Source: an uncultured Saprospiraceae bacterium (GTDB taxonomy: Bacteria > Bacteroidota > Bacteroidia > Chitinophagales > Saprospiraceae). From it: DNA of 64,000 bases. Below are positions 10,245-19,310 of this stretch, in pieces. Position 1 is the first letter of the stretch. Each line of letters starts with the position of its first letter. The notes beneath the pieces were generated by a model. It saw only the letters and a program-made list of their open reading frames with translations. It was not told the origin of the DNA and made no database searches. The position numbers and the translations under genes were made by a program. The stretch lies in contig CALAJP010000135.1 in the NCBI GenBank assembly GCA_937922815.1, positions 1 to 64,000 on the forward strand, written 5' to 3'.

Positions 10245-11735
10245 ATGGAGAAATTTGTTTTAGCTATCGACCAAGGAACGACAAGTTCAAGGGCAATAAT
10301 ATTTAATCATTCTGGAGAAATCGTATCAAAAGACCAGATGGAATTTACACAAATTTTTCCAAAACCAGGATGGGTTGAGCATAATGCCAACGAAATTTGG
10401 GACACCCAATTAAAAGTTATAAAAGGGGCTCTCAGTAAGGGAAAAATTGATATCAACCAAATAGACAGTATTGGTATTACCAATCAAAGAGAAACAATCG
10501 TTGTTTGGGATAAGAATACGGGTGAACCCATTTGTAATGCATTGGTTTGGCAGGACAAAAGAACATCCGACTATTGTAATGCATTAAAAAAAGAAAATTG
10601 GGAAGACTATGTCGTAGAAAATACGGGACTGAGGTTAGACCCCTATTTTTCGGGAACCAAGCTAAGGTGGATTCTTCAAAATGTAGATGGTGCATTGGAA
10701 AACGCAAAGGCAGGTAATTTGCTTTTTGGAACTATCGATACTTGGCTAATTTATAAACTAAGTGGAGGAAAAGCACATGTTACAGACTTTACTAATGCTT
10801 CTCGAACATTAATTTATAATATAAAGGATAAGCAATGGGATGAAAAATTATGCAATTTAATGGAAATCCCAACTTCAATTCTACCAACGGTTCAAAACTC
10901 ATCTTCTGATTTTTGTAAAACAGACGAAGCCGTTTTAGGTGCTAAAATTCCAGTTTGTGGTGTTGCGGGCGATCAACAAGCAGCTTTATTCGGACAAAAC
11001 TGTACGGAAATAGGCATGGTCAAAAATACTTATGGAACGGGCTGTTTTATGCTAATGAATATAGGTAATGAATTTCAAGTTTCTAAAAATGGTCTATTAA
11101 CTACCCTTATCTGTAGTGCAGACGGTTCACCTGAATATGGTTACGAAGGTAGTATCTTTATTGCCGGTGCTGCCATTCAATGGTTACGTGATGGCTTAAA
11201 AATCATTTCTGATGCAAGCGAAACTACGGCCAAAGCTGAAGCAATTGACAATACTGATGATGTTGTTGTTGTTCCTGCATTCGTTGGGCTGGGTGCTCCT
11301 TATTGGGACTCAGAAGCAAGAGGTGCGATATTTGGACTAACCAGAGGAACTTCAGACAATCATATTGTTAGAGCTACTTTAGAATCCTTAGCTTATCAAA
11401 CAAGAGATGTTTTGGAAGCAATGGAGTTAGATTCAGGGTTAAAGCTTACCACATTAAGAGTTGATGGAGGTGCTACAGCCAATAACTTTATGATGCAATT
11501 TCAATCCGATATTTTAGGTTCAACCGTAGAAAGACCACAAATGACTGAAACAACTGCTTTAGGAGCCGCATTTTTAGCAGGTATTAAAACTGGTTTTTGG
11601 GATAAAGAAGAAATAAAATCGGTTTGGAAACTAGATAAAGCTTTTAAAAACGACTTTTCAGAGCAAGAAAAAGAGCGTAAATATGGCATATGGAAAAAAG
11701 CTGTTAAAAGAACGATGGGTTGGTTATCAGAATAA
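10245..11735 (+). CDS. glpK: Glycerol kinase
   Basis: Phosphorylates glycerol to sn-glycerol 3-phosphate with ATP. The 496 residues match the FGGY kinase family: N-terminal [24 protein letters not shown] near residue 42, [13 protein letters not shown] near 240, TYGTGCFML, and the C-terminal [15 protein letters not shown] phosphate-binding segment. No glpF or glpD lies beside it, so it appears as a single gene divergent from bshC. The prfA promoter begins right at its 3' end. Confidence 0.97.
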   Translation: MEKFVLAIDQGTTSSRAIIFNHSGEIVSKDQMEFTQIFPKPGWVEHNANEIWDTQLKVIKGALSKGKIDINQIDSIGITNQRETIVVWDKNTGEPICNALVWQDKRTSDYCNALKKENWEDYVVENTGLRLDPYFSGTKLRWILQNVDGALENAKAGNLLFGTIDTWLIYKLSGGKAHVTDFTNASRTLIYNIKDKQWDEKLCNLMEIPTSILPTVQNSSSDFCKTDEAVLGAKIPVCGVAGDQQAALFGQNCTEIGMVKNTYGTGCFMLMNIGNEFQVSKNGLLTTLICSADGSPEYGYEGSIFIAGAAIQWLRDGLKIISDASETTAKAEAIDNTDDVVVVPAFVGLGAPYWDSEARGAIFGLTRGTSDNHIVRATLESLAYQTRDVLEAMELDSGLKLTTLRVDGGATANNFMMQFQSDILGSTVERPQMTETTALGAAFLAGIKTGFWDKEEIKSVWKLDKAFKNDFSEQEKERKYGIWKKAVKRTMGWLSE

Positions 11736-11739
11736 ATTG

Positions 11740-11747
11740 TATTTTTG
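11740..11747 (+). promoter_or_regulatory. -7 promoter element for prfA
   Basis: TATTTTTG fits the Bacteroidota -7 consensus TAnnTTTG. A possible -33 element, TTGG, lies at 11720-11723, 16 bases upstream. The prfA ATG follows 38 bases downstream, consistent with a short leader. Confidence 0.5.
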
Positions 11748-11784
11748 CGTTTTCAAATGAAAATATAAACAAGTAATTCAATTT

Positions 11785-12852
11785 ATGTTAGATCAGTTAG
11801 CATCCATCAAAGAGCGATTTATTTATTTAGAAGAACGTCTTTCTGACCCTTCTACGGTTTCGGATATGAAATTATTCAAAAAAACGAATAAAGAATATGC
11901 TGAAATCAGAGAAATTGCAGAATTGCATGATGAGTATAAAAACGTACTTGAAAATATTGTTTCTGCCAAAGAAATGTTAGCCGAAAACGACAAAGAACTC
12001 GTTGACATGGCTAAAATGGAGCTATCTGAATTGGAAGAAACTAAAAAAGAATTAGAAGAAAAAGGAAAAATATTATTGATTCCTAAAGACCCTGACGATT
12101 CTCTTGATGTTATTTTCGAAATTCGTTCGGGTACGGGCGGAGACGAAGCTTCTATTTTTGCAGGAGATTTATTAAGAATGTACACCAAATATTTTGAAAC
12201 CAAAAAATATAAAACTGAACTTCTTTTTGAAAATCCAGGCTCTTCAGGTGGTTATAACAAAATTGTTCTCGAAGTAACGGGAGATAATGTATATGGCGAT
12301 TTGAAATTCGAATCAGGTGCTCATCGTGTTCAAAGAGTGCCAAAAACAGAATCTCAAGGGCGAGTTCATACTTCAGCAGCAACGGTTGTTGTAATTCCTA
12401 AATACGAGGAAGAAGATATTGATATTGATCCAAGTGATATTCGTGTCGATGTTTATCGTGCGAGTGGAGCGGGTGGACAGCACGTTAATAGAACAGAATC
12501 AGCCGTTCGTATGACGCATATTCCTACAGGAATTGTTGCTGAATCTCAAGATAGTCGTTCTCAGATTAAAAATAGAGAAATTACACTAGGTAGGCTTTAT
12601 GTAAAAATTAAAGAAAAAACATTAGCGGACAGAGATTCCGAAATGGCAGCTACTCGTAAAAGTCTTGTAGGGTCGGGAGATCGTTCTTCTAAAATTAGAA
12701 CGTACAATTATCCGCAGAATAGAGTTACTGATCACAGAATAAATTTAACCTTATATAGTTTAGACAAAATTGTTCTCGGCGATATAGAAGAAATCATTTC
12801 GGCTCTTCGAATGGCAGATAATGCCGAAAGAATGAAAAACGGAGAATCCTAA
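11785..12852 (+). CDS. prfA: Peptide chain release factor 1
   Basis: Recognises UAA and UAG stop codons and triggers peptidyl-tRNA hydrolysis on the ribosome. The 355-residue protein has the GGQ motif at residues 230-232 (GAGGQHVNRTESAVR). It also has a PxT stop-codon-reading tripeptide, PKT in RVPKTESQGRVHTSA, which marks RF1 rather than RF2. It has its own likely promoter and a strong terminator right after the stop, so it appears monocistronic. Confidence 0.97.
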   Translation: MLDQLASIKERFIYLEERLSDPSTVSDMKLFKKTNKEYAEIREIAELHDEYKNVLENIVSAKEMLAENDKELVDMAKMELSELEETKKELEEKGKILLIPKDPDDSLDVIFEIRSGTGGDEASIFAGDLLRMYTKYFETKKYKTELLFENPGSSGGYNKIVLEVTGDNVYGDLKFESGAHRVQRVPKTESQGRVHTSAATVVVIPKYEEEDIDIDPSDIRVDVYRASGAGGQHVNRTESAVRMTHIPTGIVAESQDSRSQIKNREITLGRLYVKIKEKTLADRDSEMAATRKSLVGSGDRSSKIRTYNYPQNRVTDHRINLTLYSLDKIVLGDIEEIISALRMADNAERMKNGES

Positions 12853-12860
12853 ATAGAACA

Positions 12861-12893
12861 AAAGCCATATGAAACGAATCATATGGCTTTTTT
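12861..12893 (+). terminator. Rho-independent terminator of prfA
   Basis: A perfect 12-bp stem AAAGCCATATGA / TCATATGGCTTT with a 6-base loop is followed by a T run. It starts 8 bases after the prfA stop codon. Confidence 0.85.
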
Positions 12894-12926
12894 ATTTGTA
12901 TTAGAGTGTTATGCTTATTTATATCT

Positions 12927-13325
12927 TTATTCCATAATAATTTCTTTTTCAATTACGCCATTTTCGGTATCTAATTTGATACTATAGAACCCTCGAGTAT
13001 AATCGTTTAATTCTAATTCATAAAAAGTATTCTTACTCAATGTAGATACATCGTCATTAAAAAACTCTTTATTTTCATTAGCTACAATTATATTATTTAC
13101 TCTTGCATCTAGTGTTCCGAAATCAATATAAACAATCTTTGATTCAGGGTCAGAGAAGAACGTCCATTCGGAAATATCCTCTTCAATGACTAAGATAACT
13201 TTACTTGCTTTGCTATCCCTGAAAAAATCATTGTAATCGTCACCTACCGCAGAAAGCACTTGAGCTGATGTTGCAAAAGAGAATAATAAAAGTAGTGTAA
13301 AAGAAAAAATGGTTCTGGCCAACAT
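12927..13325 (-). CDS. Small exported protein of unknown function
   Basis: 132 residues beginning with a clear signal peptide (MLARTIFSFTLLLLFSFATSA, then Q), so it is exported. The mature part is acidic and has no family I recognise. Its last ~40 residues (YELELNDYTRGFYSIKL...) resemble the beta-rich end of type IX secretion sorting domains, but key residues are too few to claim this. It is convergent with prfA and 53 bases downstream of the Nudix gene on the same strand. Confidence 0.7.
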   Translation of the reverse strand: MLARTIFSFTLLLLFSFATSAQVLSAVGDDYNDFFRDSKASKVILVIEEDISEWTFFSDPESKIVYIDFGTLDARVNNIIVANENKEFFNDDVSTLSKNTFYELELNDYTRGFYSIKLDTENGVIEKEIIME

Positions 13326-13378
13326 TTGCTTATTAATTTTATAAATTCAAATATGTATGTAATGTCTTAGTATGTGTT

Positions 13379-14026
13379 TCATTTCTCATGGAAACGATTA
13401 TAGTACACTAAATACGTTTCGCAGACTTCACGAATGTTTCTGTATACTGGTTTACAAGATTCCAAAAATGATGCCACACTTAACCATTTTGCATTTTCTA
13501 TACCTTCTTCGCTTTGTAATTCAAAAGTATTTTCTGTACAATTCATAACATACCAAAACGTTTGTTTCAAAACCATTTTGCCTTTTTGAGTGAAATATAC
13601 GTGAAAACTTTTGCAAAGCGGATTATTTACAGTAAGTCCTTTCACCCCTGTTTCTTCAATTACCTCTCTATGAGCAGTTTGCATTATAGATTCACCCTTT
13701 TCAGCCTTCCCTTTAGGTAGGTCCCAACAGTTGTTTCTATAGATAAAAAGTATGTTATTTTGGGGGTTTAACACCAAGCCACCACCAGCCGTTATTACCT
13801 TAAAGTGTGACGAAAAATCGTGCATTAAAAACTCTAAATTTTCGTAAAAAATAATTTGATTATTTTTTATTTCACCTTTCAAGATACCTTTCACAACCTT
13901 CAATAAGCTTTTCTTATTGCCATCATATTCCCAAAATGTATAATTTGTTCTATTTATATTAGAAACATTTCTGTTATTTGTTAAGATCAAAATATTATGA
14001 TTAATATAGATTTTATACATTTGCAT
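13379..14026 (-). CDS. Nudix hydrolase
   Basis: A 215-residue cytosolic protein whose Nudix box spans about residues 106-128: G106 ... G111 E112 ... R120 E121 ... E124 E125 .. G127, matching GX5EX7REUXEEXGU. Nudix enzymes hydrolyse nucleoside diphosphates linked to another moiety; the substrate cannot be told here. The first ~75 residues form an extra N-terminal segment typical of a Bacteroidota subgroup. It is divergent from pyrE with only 17 bases between the start codons, so the two promoters must overlap. Confidence 0.88.
   Translation of the reverse strand: MQMYKIYINHNILILTNNRNVSNINRTNYTFWEYDGNKKSLLKVVKGILKGEIKNNQIIFYENLEFLMHDFSSHFKVITAGGGLVLNPQNNILFIYRNNCWDLPKGKAEKGESIMQTAHREVIEETGVKGLTVNNPLCKSFHVYFTQKGKMVLKQTFWYVMNCTENTFELQSEEGIENAKWLSVASFLESCKPVYRNIREVCETYLVYYNRFHEK
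14016..14023 (+). promoter_or_regulatory. -7 promoter element for pyrE
   Basis: TACATTTG matches TAnnTTTG and lies 20 bases before the pyrE ATG, giving a leader of about a dozen bases. It overlaps the start codon region of the divergent Nudix gene. No clear -33 element was seen. Confidence 0.45.
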
Positions 14027-14043
14027 TAATTAAAATTTTATAA

Positions 14044-14694
14044 ATGAATGCTAAAAATACTATTGCTCAACAACTTTTGGAAATAGAAGCAATAAAATTA
14101 TCTCCAGAAAAACCATTTACTTGGGCTTCTGGTCTGAAATCTCCGATTTACTGCGATAATCGAATGTCTCTTTCTTATCCAAATCTCCGAACACTAATTA
14201 TTGATAGCTTCGTAGAATTGGCCAAAAAATATAAATTTGATGGAATTGCTGGCGTAGCTACGGCTGGTATCCCTCATGGTGTATTGTTAGCCGAAAAGTT
14301 AAATGTACCATTTATTTATGTTCGTTCAGCATCAAAGAAACATGGTCGACAGAACCAAATCGAAGGTGATATTAAAAACTTGCGTAATGTGTTGGTTATT
14401 GAAGATCTCATCTCGACAGGAGGAAGTAGTTTACAAGCCATTGATGCATTAAAAGAGCAGGGACTAAATACAATTGCTTTGTTAGCCATATTTTCTTACG
14501 GTTTTCCTAAAACAGCTGTTAGGTTTCAAAATAATGACTTAGTTTGTGAAACCATTACGAATTTTGAAACATTACTATCTACTGCCGTTAAATCAAATTA
14601 TATATCTGACGATCAAGCACAAAGGCTCTCTTCTTGGAATAATAGCCCAGAGCAATGGTCTGAAAATTTTCTAAACAATTCCACCAAACCTTAA
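14044..14694 (+). CDS. pyrE: Orotate phosphoribosyltransferase
   Basis: Joins orotate to PRPP to give orotidine 5'-monophosphate in de novo pyrimidine synthesis. The 216-residue protein carries the PRPP-binding motif VLVIEDLISTGGSS near residues 118-131. It also has the WASGLKSPIYCDNR N-terminal block and the YVRSASKKHGRQNQIEG flexible-loop region typical of PyrE. The M42 peptidase starts 13 bases downstream and is probably co-transcribed. Confidence 0.95.
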   Translation: MNAKNTIAQQLLEIEAIKLSPEKPFTWASGLKSPIYCDNRMSLSYPNLRTLIIDSFVELAKKYKFDGIAGVATAGIPHGVLLAEKLNVPFIYVRSASKKHGRQNQIEGDIKNLRNVLVIEDLISTGGSSLQAIDALKEQGLNTIALLAIFSYGFPKTAVRFQNNDLVCETITNFETLLSTAVKSNYISDDQAQRLSSWNNSPEQWSENFLNNSTKP

Positions 14695-14707
14695 ATTACT
14701 ATAATAC

Positions 14708-15790
14708 ATGATTAAAGAAATTAGCAAAAAAACAGATGAATTCATTTTTGAATATCTGAATAGTAACTCTCCAACTGGATTTGAAGCTCCTGGTCAAAAA
14801 ATCTGGGTCGAAAAAATAAAACCTTATGTTGATGAATGGCATTTGGATGACTATGGTACTGCCTACGGAATTATTAATCCTGGCAAAGAATTCAAGGTCG
14901 TTATCGAAGCACACGCTGACGAAATAGCTTGGTACGTTAACCATATTGATGAAAAAGGGTTTATTAGCGTGATAAGAAATGGTGGTTCTGACCATATGAT
15001 TGCTCCCAGCAAAAGAGTAGATATTCATACTTCTAAAGGAAAAATAAAAGGTGTTTTCGGTTGGCCTGCGATTCACGTTCGTAGAGGAAAAGATGCCAAT
15101 TTAGCCCCCAAAGTAGAAAATATTTTTATTGATGTCGGAGCAGAAAACAAGGACGAAGTTTTAAAAATGGGGATTCAGATTGGTAATGTCGTTACCTTTG
15201 ATGACCAATTAATGAAACTAAATAATAAGTTTTATACTGGCAGAGCTCTTGATAATAGAATGGGAGGTGTTTGTATAGCCGAAGTAGCTCGATTGATAAA
15301 AGAAAATAACGTAGAGTTACCTTATTCTCTTTATATTGTCAATGCTGTGCAAGAAGAAGTTGGTCTAAGAGGGGCTGAAATGATTGCTTCTCGCATCAAG
15401 CCCAATGTTGCAATTGTAACAGATGTAACACATGATACAGCTACTCCTATGATGAAAACAAAAGAATTAGGAGTTATCAAATGTGGCAAAGGTCCATCTT
15501 TGACCGTTGCTCCTGCAGTCCATAACAAACTGCTAAACCTGATTATCGACTCTGCGGAGAAAAATGATATTCCTTTCCAACGTTCAGCTTCTTCTCGATA
15601 TACGGGAACAGATACGGATGCTTTTGCGTATAGCAATGCTGGTGTACCTTCTGCATTAATTTCTTTACCGTTAAGATATATGCATACAACAGTAGAAACT
15701 GCTCATCAAGAAGATATTATCGGAGTGGTTAATCTAATATACGAAACGTTGAAAAACATTGAAAACAATCACAATTTCAAATATTTTTAG
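14708..15790 (+). CDS. M42 family metallopeptidase (glutamyl/leucyl aminopeptidase type)
   Basis: 360 residues of a cytosolic, self-assembling di-metal aminopeptidase. Visible motifs are NSPTGFEAPGQ, the first metal-ligand block EAHADEIAW (His69, Asp71), GRALDNRMGG with the bridging Asp, QEEVGLRGAEM with the catalytic Glu pair, the VTDVTHD ligand, and a C-terminal MHTTVE His. All metal and catalytic positions appear intact, so activity is likely. Substrate preference within M42 cannot be told. Confidence 0.92.
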   Translation: MIKEISKKTDEFIFEYLNSNSPTGFEAPGQKIWVEKIKPYVDEWHLDDYGTAYGIINPGKEFKVVIEAHADEIAWYVNHIDEKGFISVIRNGGSDHMIAPSKRVDIHTSKGKIKGVFGWPAIHVRRGKDANLAPKVENIFIDVGAENKDEVLKMGIQIGNVVTFDDQLMKLNNKFYTGRALDNRMGGVCIAEVARLIKENNVELPYSLYIVNAVQEEVGLRGAEMIASRIKPNVAIVTDVTHDTATPMMKTKELGVIKCGKGPSLTVAPAVHNKLLNLIIDSAEKNDIPFQRSASSRYTGTDTDAFAYSNAGVPSALISLPLRYMHTTVETAHQEDIIGVVNLIYETLKNIENNHNFKYF

Positions 15791-15810
15791 AAATTGAGTT
15801 TAAATATCAC

Positions 15811-15855
15811 AAAGTAGTTTGAATTTTTATCACAATTATAAGTTCAAACTACTTT
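15811..15855 (+). terminator. Hairpin downstream of the M42 peptidase gene
   Basis: AAAGTAGTTTGAA and TTCAAACTACTTT form a perfect 13-bp inverted repeat around a 19-base loop. It lies between the peptidase stop and the idi-2 start. It lacks a strong T run, so it may be a weak terminator or an mRNA-stabilising hairpin. Confidence 0.55.
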
Positions 15856-15920
15856 TAAACAATTTCTTGCACAAAGCATTACTATCATGTAATGTATTTT
15901 TTTTGACTTGAACTTTCTAA

Positions 15921-16940
15921 ATGCCAAATCAAGACCATCTTCAAAAAGATATTTTAAGTGATCGTAAGGCTGACCATATCGACTTAACTTTTAAAAGTCA
16001 AGTCTCAAACCAAGACGAACGTTTTTATTACGAACCCATGTTAAATGGTCATCCGACTGAAAACGAAACTTACCCTGTTAACATCATTCATAAGCAATTA
16101 AATTTTCCAATCTGGGTTTCTAGTATGACAGGGGGTACACAACATGCTAAAAATATCAACCAAAGATTGGCAAAAGCATGCGGAGAATTTGGTTTAGGTA
16201 TGGGACTGGGATCATGTAGGCAATTACTACACGATGATACCCATTTAGAAGATTTTGCAGTTCGAAAATATATCGGCAACCAATACCCCTTATTTGCAAA
16301 TTTAGGAATTGCTCAAGTTGAAGAAATTATTTCCGAAGGAAATTATTATAAACTAACCGATTTAATTGCTAAACTACAAGCCGATGGATTAATTATCCAC
16401 ATCAATCCGATGCAAGAGTTTATGCAACCTGAAGGAGACCGCATCAAATACTCCCCTATCGAAACGGTTAAACGGGTTTTGGATAAAATTAAATTCCCAA
16501 TTATTATTAAAGAAGTAGGTCAAGGCTTTGGTCCAAAAAGCTTGGCAGAATTAATGAAACTTCCATTGGCAGCTATCGAATTTGGTGCAGCAGGCGGCAC
16601 TAACTTTTCTAAATTAGAAATGATGCGTGGTGACAATACTCACAATTCATTTGGCGGATTTACAAAAATAGGACATACGGCGGGCGAAATGGTAGACTTT
16701 ATCAATAAGATTATCCAAAATAAAAACTACATTTGCAAAGACTTTATCGTTTCGGGTGGCATCAAGGATTTTTTAGATGGATACTATCACATCAATAAAT
16801 TATCTGCAAACGCAATTTATGGACAAGCGTCTGGATTTTTGAAACCCGCTTTGGTTTCTTACGAATTGCTTCAACAACATATTCAAACCCAAACCAAAGG
16901 TCTAGTGATGGCAAAGTCATGCCTTGACATCAAACATTAA
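15921..16940 (+). CDS. fni: Type 2 isopentenyl-diphosphate delta-isomerase
   Basis: An FMN-dependent enzyme that interconverts isopentenyl and dimethylallyl diphosphate at the end of the mevalonate pathway. The 339 residues show the family hallmarks: an N-terminal RKADHIDL segment, VSSMTGG near residue 68, GSCRQLL, the INPMQEFMQPEGDR segment, the IIKEVGQGFG strand with its Lys, AAGGTNFSKLE, and VSGGIKD. It is followed at 44 bases by HMG-CoA reductase and then a GHMP kinase, which supports an isoprenoid operon. Confidence 0.94.
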   Translation: MPNQDHLQKDILSDRKADHIDLTFKSQVSNQDERFYYEPMLNGHPTENETYPVNIIHKQLNFPIWVSSMTGGTQHAKNINQRLAKACGEFGLGMGLGSCRQLLHDDTHLEDFAVRKYIGNQYPLFANLGIAQVEEIISEGNYYKLTDLIAKLQADGLIIHINPMQEFMQPEGDRIKYSPIETVKRVLDKIKFPIIIKEVGQGFGPKSLAELMKLPLAAIEFGAAGGTNFSKLEMMRGDNTHNSFGGFTKIGHTAGEMVDFINKIIQNKNYICKDFIVSGGIKDFLDGYYHINKLSANAIYGQASGFLKPALVSYELLQQHIQTQTKGLVMAKSCLDIKH

Positions 16941-16984
16941 CTTGACAGATAGTTTCGCACTATAAGGAATTAAAAATTTTATCC

Positions 16985-18325
16985 ATGCAACAGAAGGTTT
17001 TGGCATCTTCAGGTCTAATTTCTGGGTTTTCTAAAAAATCGAAATCCGAAAAAATAGAATGGTTACTCAATAACTATGGCACAAATGTGCAATCCAAAGA
17101 AATTTTAGAAGAATTTTGGGTTAGTAATATCGACCTACAATCTACTTTTGACGGTTTTTCTGAAAATACAATTTCTAATTTTATTATTCCCTTCGGAATT
17201 GCTCCCAACTTTGTTATCAATGATAAAAGTTACGCAATACCGATGGCTATTGAAGAAAGTTCGGTAGTTGCGGCAGCTTCATCTGCTGCAAAATATTGGA
17301 TGACGAGAGGTGGATTCAAAGCTCAAACCATCAACACCACTAAGATTGGACAATTACATTTCCGTTGGAATGGTAGTTTTGATTTATTGAAACAAAACAT
17401 GCCTCAGATTAAAGAGTATATTATTCGTTCTTTGCGTGGAACGACAACCAACATGGATAAACGTGGAGGCGGTATTCTAAATATAGAAGCCAAAGAGCTT
17501 CCTGCTGTCGATACTAATATTTATCAATTACTCTTTAGTTTTGAAACCTGCGATTCGATGGGTGCAAACTTCATTAATTCTGTTTTGGAAGAAAGTGGGC
17601 ATTTATTAAAATCCTATTTTTTGGCAGAAAACGCATTCAAAGGAGCAGAAAAAGAGTGCGAAATAATCATGGCTATTTTGTCAAATTATACGCCCGACTG
17701 TACCGTAAAAGTAGAAGTTTCTTGCCCTTTTGATAAACTTGGAAAATTTGAAGGAGAAAGAGATGGGCAATATTTTGCCGAAAAATTTCATACTGCTGTT
17801 CAAATTGCCAAACACGACGTATATCGTGCAACAACTCACAACAAAGGGATATTTAATGGTATTGATGCCGTAGTATTGGCTACTGCAAATGATTTCAGAG
17901 CGATAGAGGCTAGTGGACACGCTTATGCTTCGAGAGATGGACAATATAGAAGCTTGACAGACAGTTCAATCGAAAATAAAGAACTGAAATTTTGGATTGA
18001 AGTTCCTTTAGCACTGGGTACGGTTGGTGGCTTAACAAACTTACACCCTTTGGCAAAACTTTCTTTAGATATTCTAGGAAATCCTTCTGCTAATGAGTTG
18101 ATGCAGATTATTGCAACTACTGGTTTAGCTCAAAATTTTGGTGCGGTACGTTCTTTGGTGACTACTGGCATACAAAAAGGACATATGAAAATGCATTTGA
18201 TGAATATTTTGCAATTTTTATCCGCCAATGATTATCAAAAAGAAGAAACCGTTAAATATTTTCAAGATAGAATAGTATCTTTTACTGCCGTGAGACAATT
18301 TTTAGATTCCATAACACCTTCATAA
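16985..18325 (+). CDS. mvaA: Hydroxymethylglutaryl-CoA reductase, class II type
   Basis: Interconverts HMG-CoA and mevalonate. The 446-residue soluble protein has the catalytic Glu in MAIEESSVVAAAS (about residues 88-100), the CDSMGANFIN segment, the NDFRAIEASGHAYA block with the catalytic Asp, and a C-terminal GHMKMH that supplies the catalytic His. It has no membrane anchor, like other bacterial class II enzymes. Sitting between idi-2 and a GHMP kinase, it most likely works in the biosynthetic direction. Its stop codon is immediately followed by the ATG of the kinase. Confidence 0.94.
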   Translation: MQQKVLASSGLISGFSKKSKSEKIEWLLNNYGTNVQSKEILEEFWVSNIDLQSTFDGFSENTISNFIIPFGIAPNFVINDKSYAIPMAIEESSVVAAASSAAKYWMTRGGFKAQTINTTKIGQLHFRWNGSFDLLKQNMPQIKEYIIRSLRGTTTNMDKRGGGILNIEAKELPAVDTNIYQLLFSFETCDSMGANFINSVLEESGHLLKSYFLAENAFKGAEKECEIIMAILSNYTPDCTVKVEVSCPFDKLGKFEGERDGQYFAEKFHTAVQIAKHDVYRATTHNKGIFNGIDAVVLATANDFRAIEASGHAYASRDGQYRSLTDSSIENKELKFWIEVPLALGTVGGLTNLHPLAKLSLDILGNPSANELMQIIATTGLAQNFGAVRSLVTTGIQKGHMKMHLMNILQFLSANDYQKEETVKYFQDRIVSFTAVRQFLDSITPS

Positions 18326-19246
18326 ATGGAGAAAAAATTTCACGCTCAAGGTAAACTATTACTGACAGGAGAATATTTGGTAATGGATGGAGCAGAAGCC
18401 CTTGCATTACCGTCCCAATTGGGGCAACGAATGACGGTTAATAAAAATGAGAATTCATTTTTGGAATGGAAAAGCTGGACGATTGATAATTTCTGTTGGC
18501 ATGAAACTATTTTTGATTCAAATTTTAAAATCTTAAAAACCAATAATCAACCTGTTGCTGAAACGCTACAACAATTATTTGTATTAGCCACTAAAACTTC
18601 AAATGTAGATATTGCTTATTCCTCGGTCGATACCTATTTAGAATTTGACCAAGAATGGGGCTTGGGTAGTAGTTCAACTTTGATTAGTCTAATGGCACAA
18701 TGGTTAGAGGTATCTCCTTACCGCTTACAGTTTTCTGTTTTCGGAGGTTCTGGTTATGATATTGCCTGCGCAGATGCGAAAAGTTCCATTCTTTATCAAG
18801 TGAATAATAAAACCCCAAATGTAAAAGCGGTTAACTTCTCTCCTACTTATATCGAGGATATTTATTTTGTTTATCTTGGTAATAAACAAAATTCTAGAAC
18901 TGGAATTAAAAATTATACTTCTCAAAAGAAATTAGCTACAAATCTACCTGAGCTAATTAAACGAATAACCGAAATTAGTAATAAAATTATCTTACAGAAT
19001 TGTTCTAAGAATCAATGTATTGCATTACTCACAGAACACGAACAAATAATCAGTTCCTTGATGAATATGCCGAGCATCAACGATACCTTATTTTCTGGAT
19101 TTGATGGCGTAGCTAAATCTTTAGGTGCTTGGGGTGGTGATTTTGTAATGCTTGTTTCTAATCTTCCTCAACAAAAAACGTTAGAATATATTGAGAATTT
19201 AGGATTACAAGCTTCTAGTAAAGTAAAAAGTTCTTTAATTTTTTAG
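18326..19246 (+). CDS. GHMP kinase (GYDIA type), mevalonate-pathway associated
   Basis: 306 residues with an N-terminal GKLLLTGEYLVMDGA segment, the ATP-binding GLGSSSTLISLMAQWL loop near residues 112-127, and GGSGYDIACA near 139, features of the GHMP kinase superfamily. The start codon abuts the HMG-CoA reductase stop with no spacing, so translation is probably coupled. By context it should phosphorylate mevalonate or phosphomevalonate. The sequence alone does not say which, so no specific gene symbol is given. Confidence 0.88.
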   Translation: MEKKFHAQGKLLLTGEYLVMDGAEALALPSQLGQRMTVNKNENSFLEWKSWTIDNFCWHETIFDSNFKILKTNNQPVAETLQQLFVLATKTSNVDIAYSSVDTYLEFDQEWGLGSSSTLISLMAQWLEVSPYRLQFSVFGGSGYDIACADAKSSILYQVNNKTPNVKAVNFSPTYIEDIYFVYLGNKQNSRTGIKNYTSQKKLATNLPELIKRITEISNKIILQNCSKNQCIALLTEHEQIISSLMNMPSINDTLFSGFDGVAKSLGAWGGDFVMLVSNLPQQKTLEYIENLGLQASSKVKSSLIF

Positions 19247-19248
19247 CG

Positions 19249-19282
19249 AAAAAAAGACCCGCCAAAAATAATTTGACGGGCC
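19249..19282 (-). terminator. Terminator of the spondin-domain lipoprotein gene
   Basis: On the minus strand GGCCCGTCAAA / TTTGGCGGGTC pairs along all 11 bp using two G-U wobbles, with a 5-base loop, then seven Ts. On the plus strand the same positions become A-C mismatches. The signal therefore belongs to the minus-strand gene ending at 19311, not to the kinase gene. Confidence 0.8.
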
Positions 19283-19310
19283 AGCATGTATTTGTTTGGG
19301 TAAATTACAT

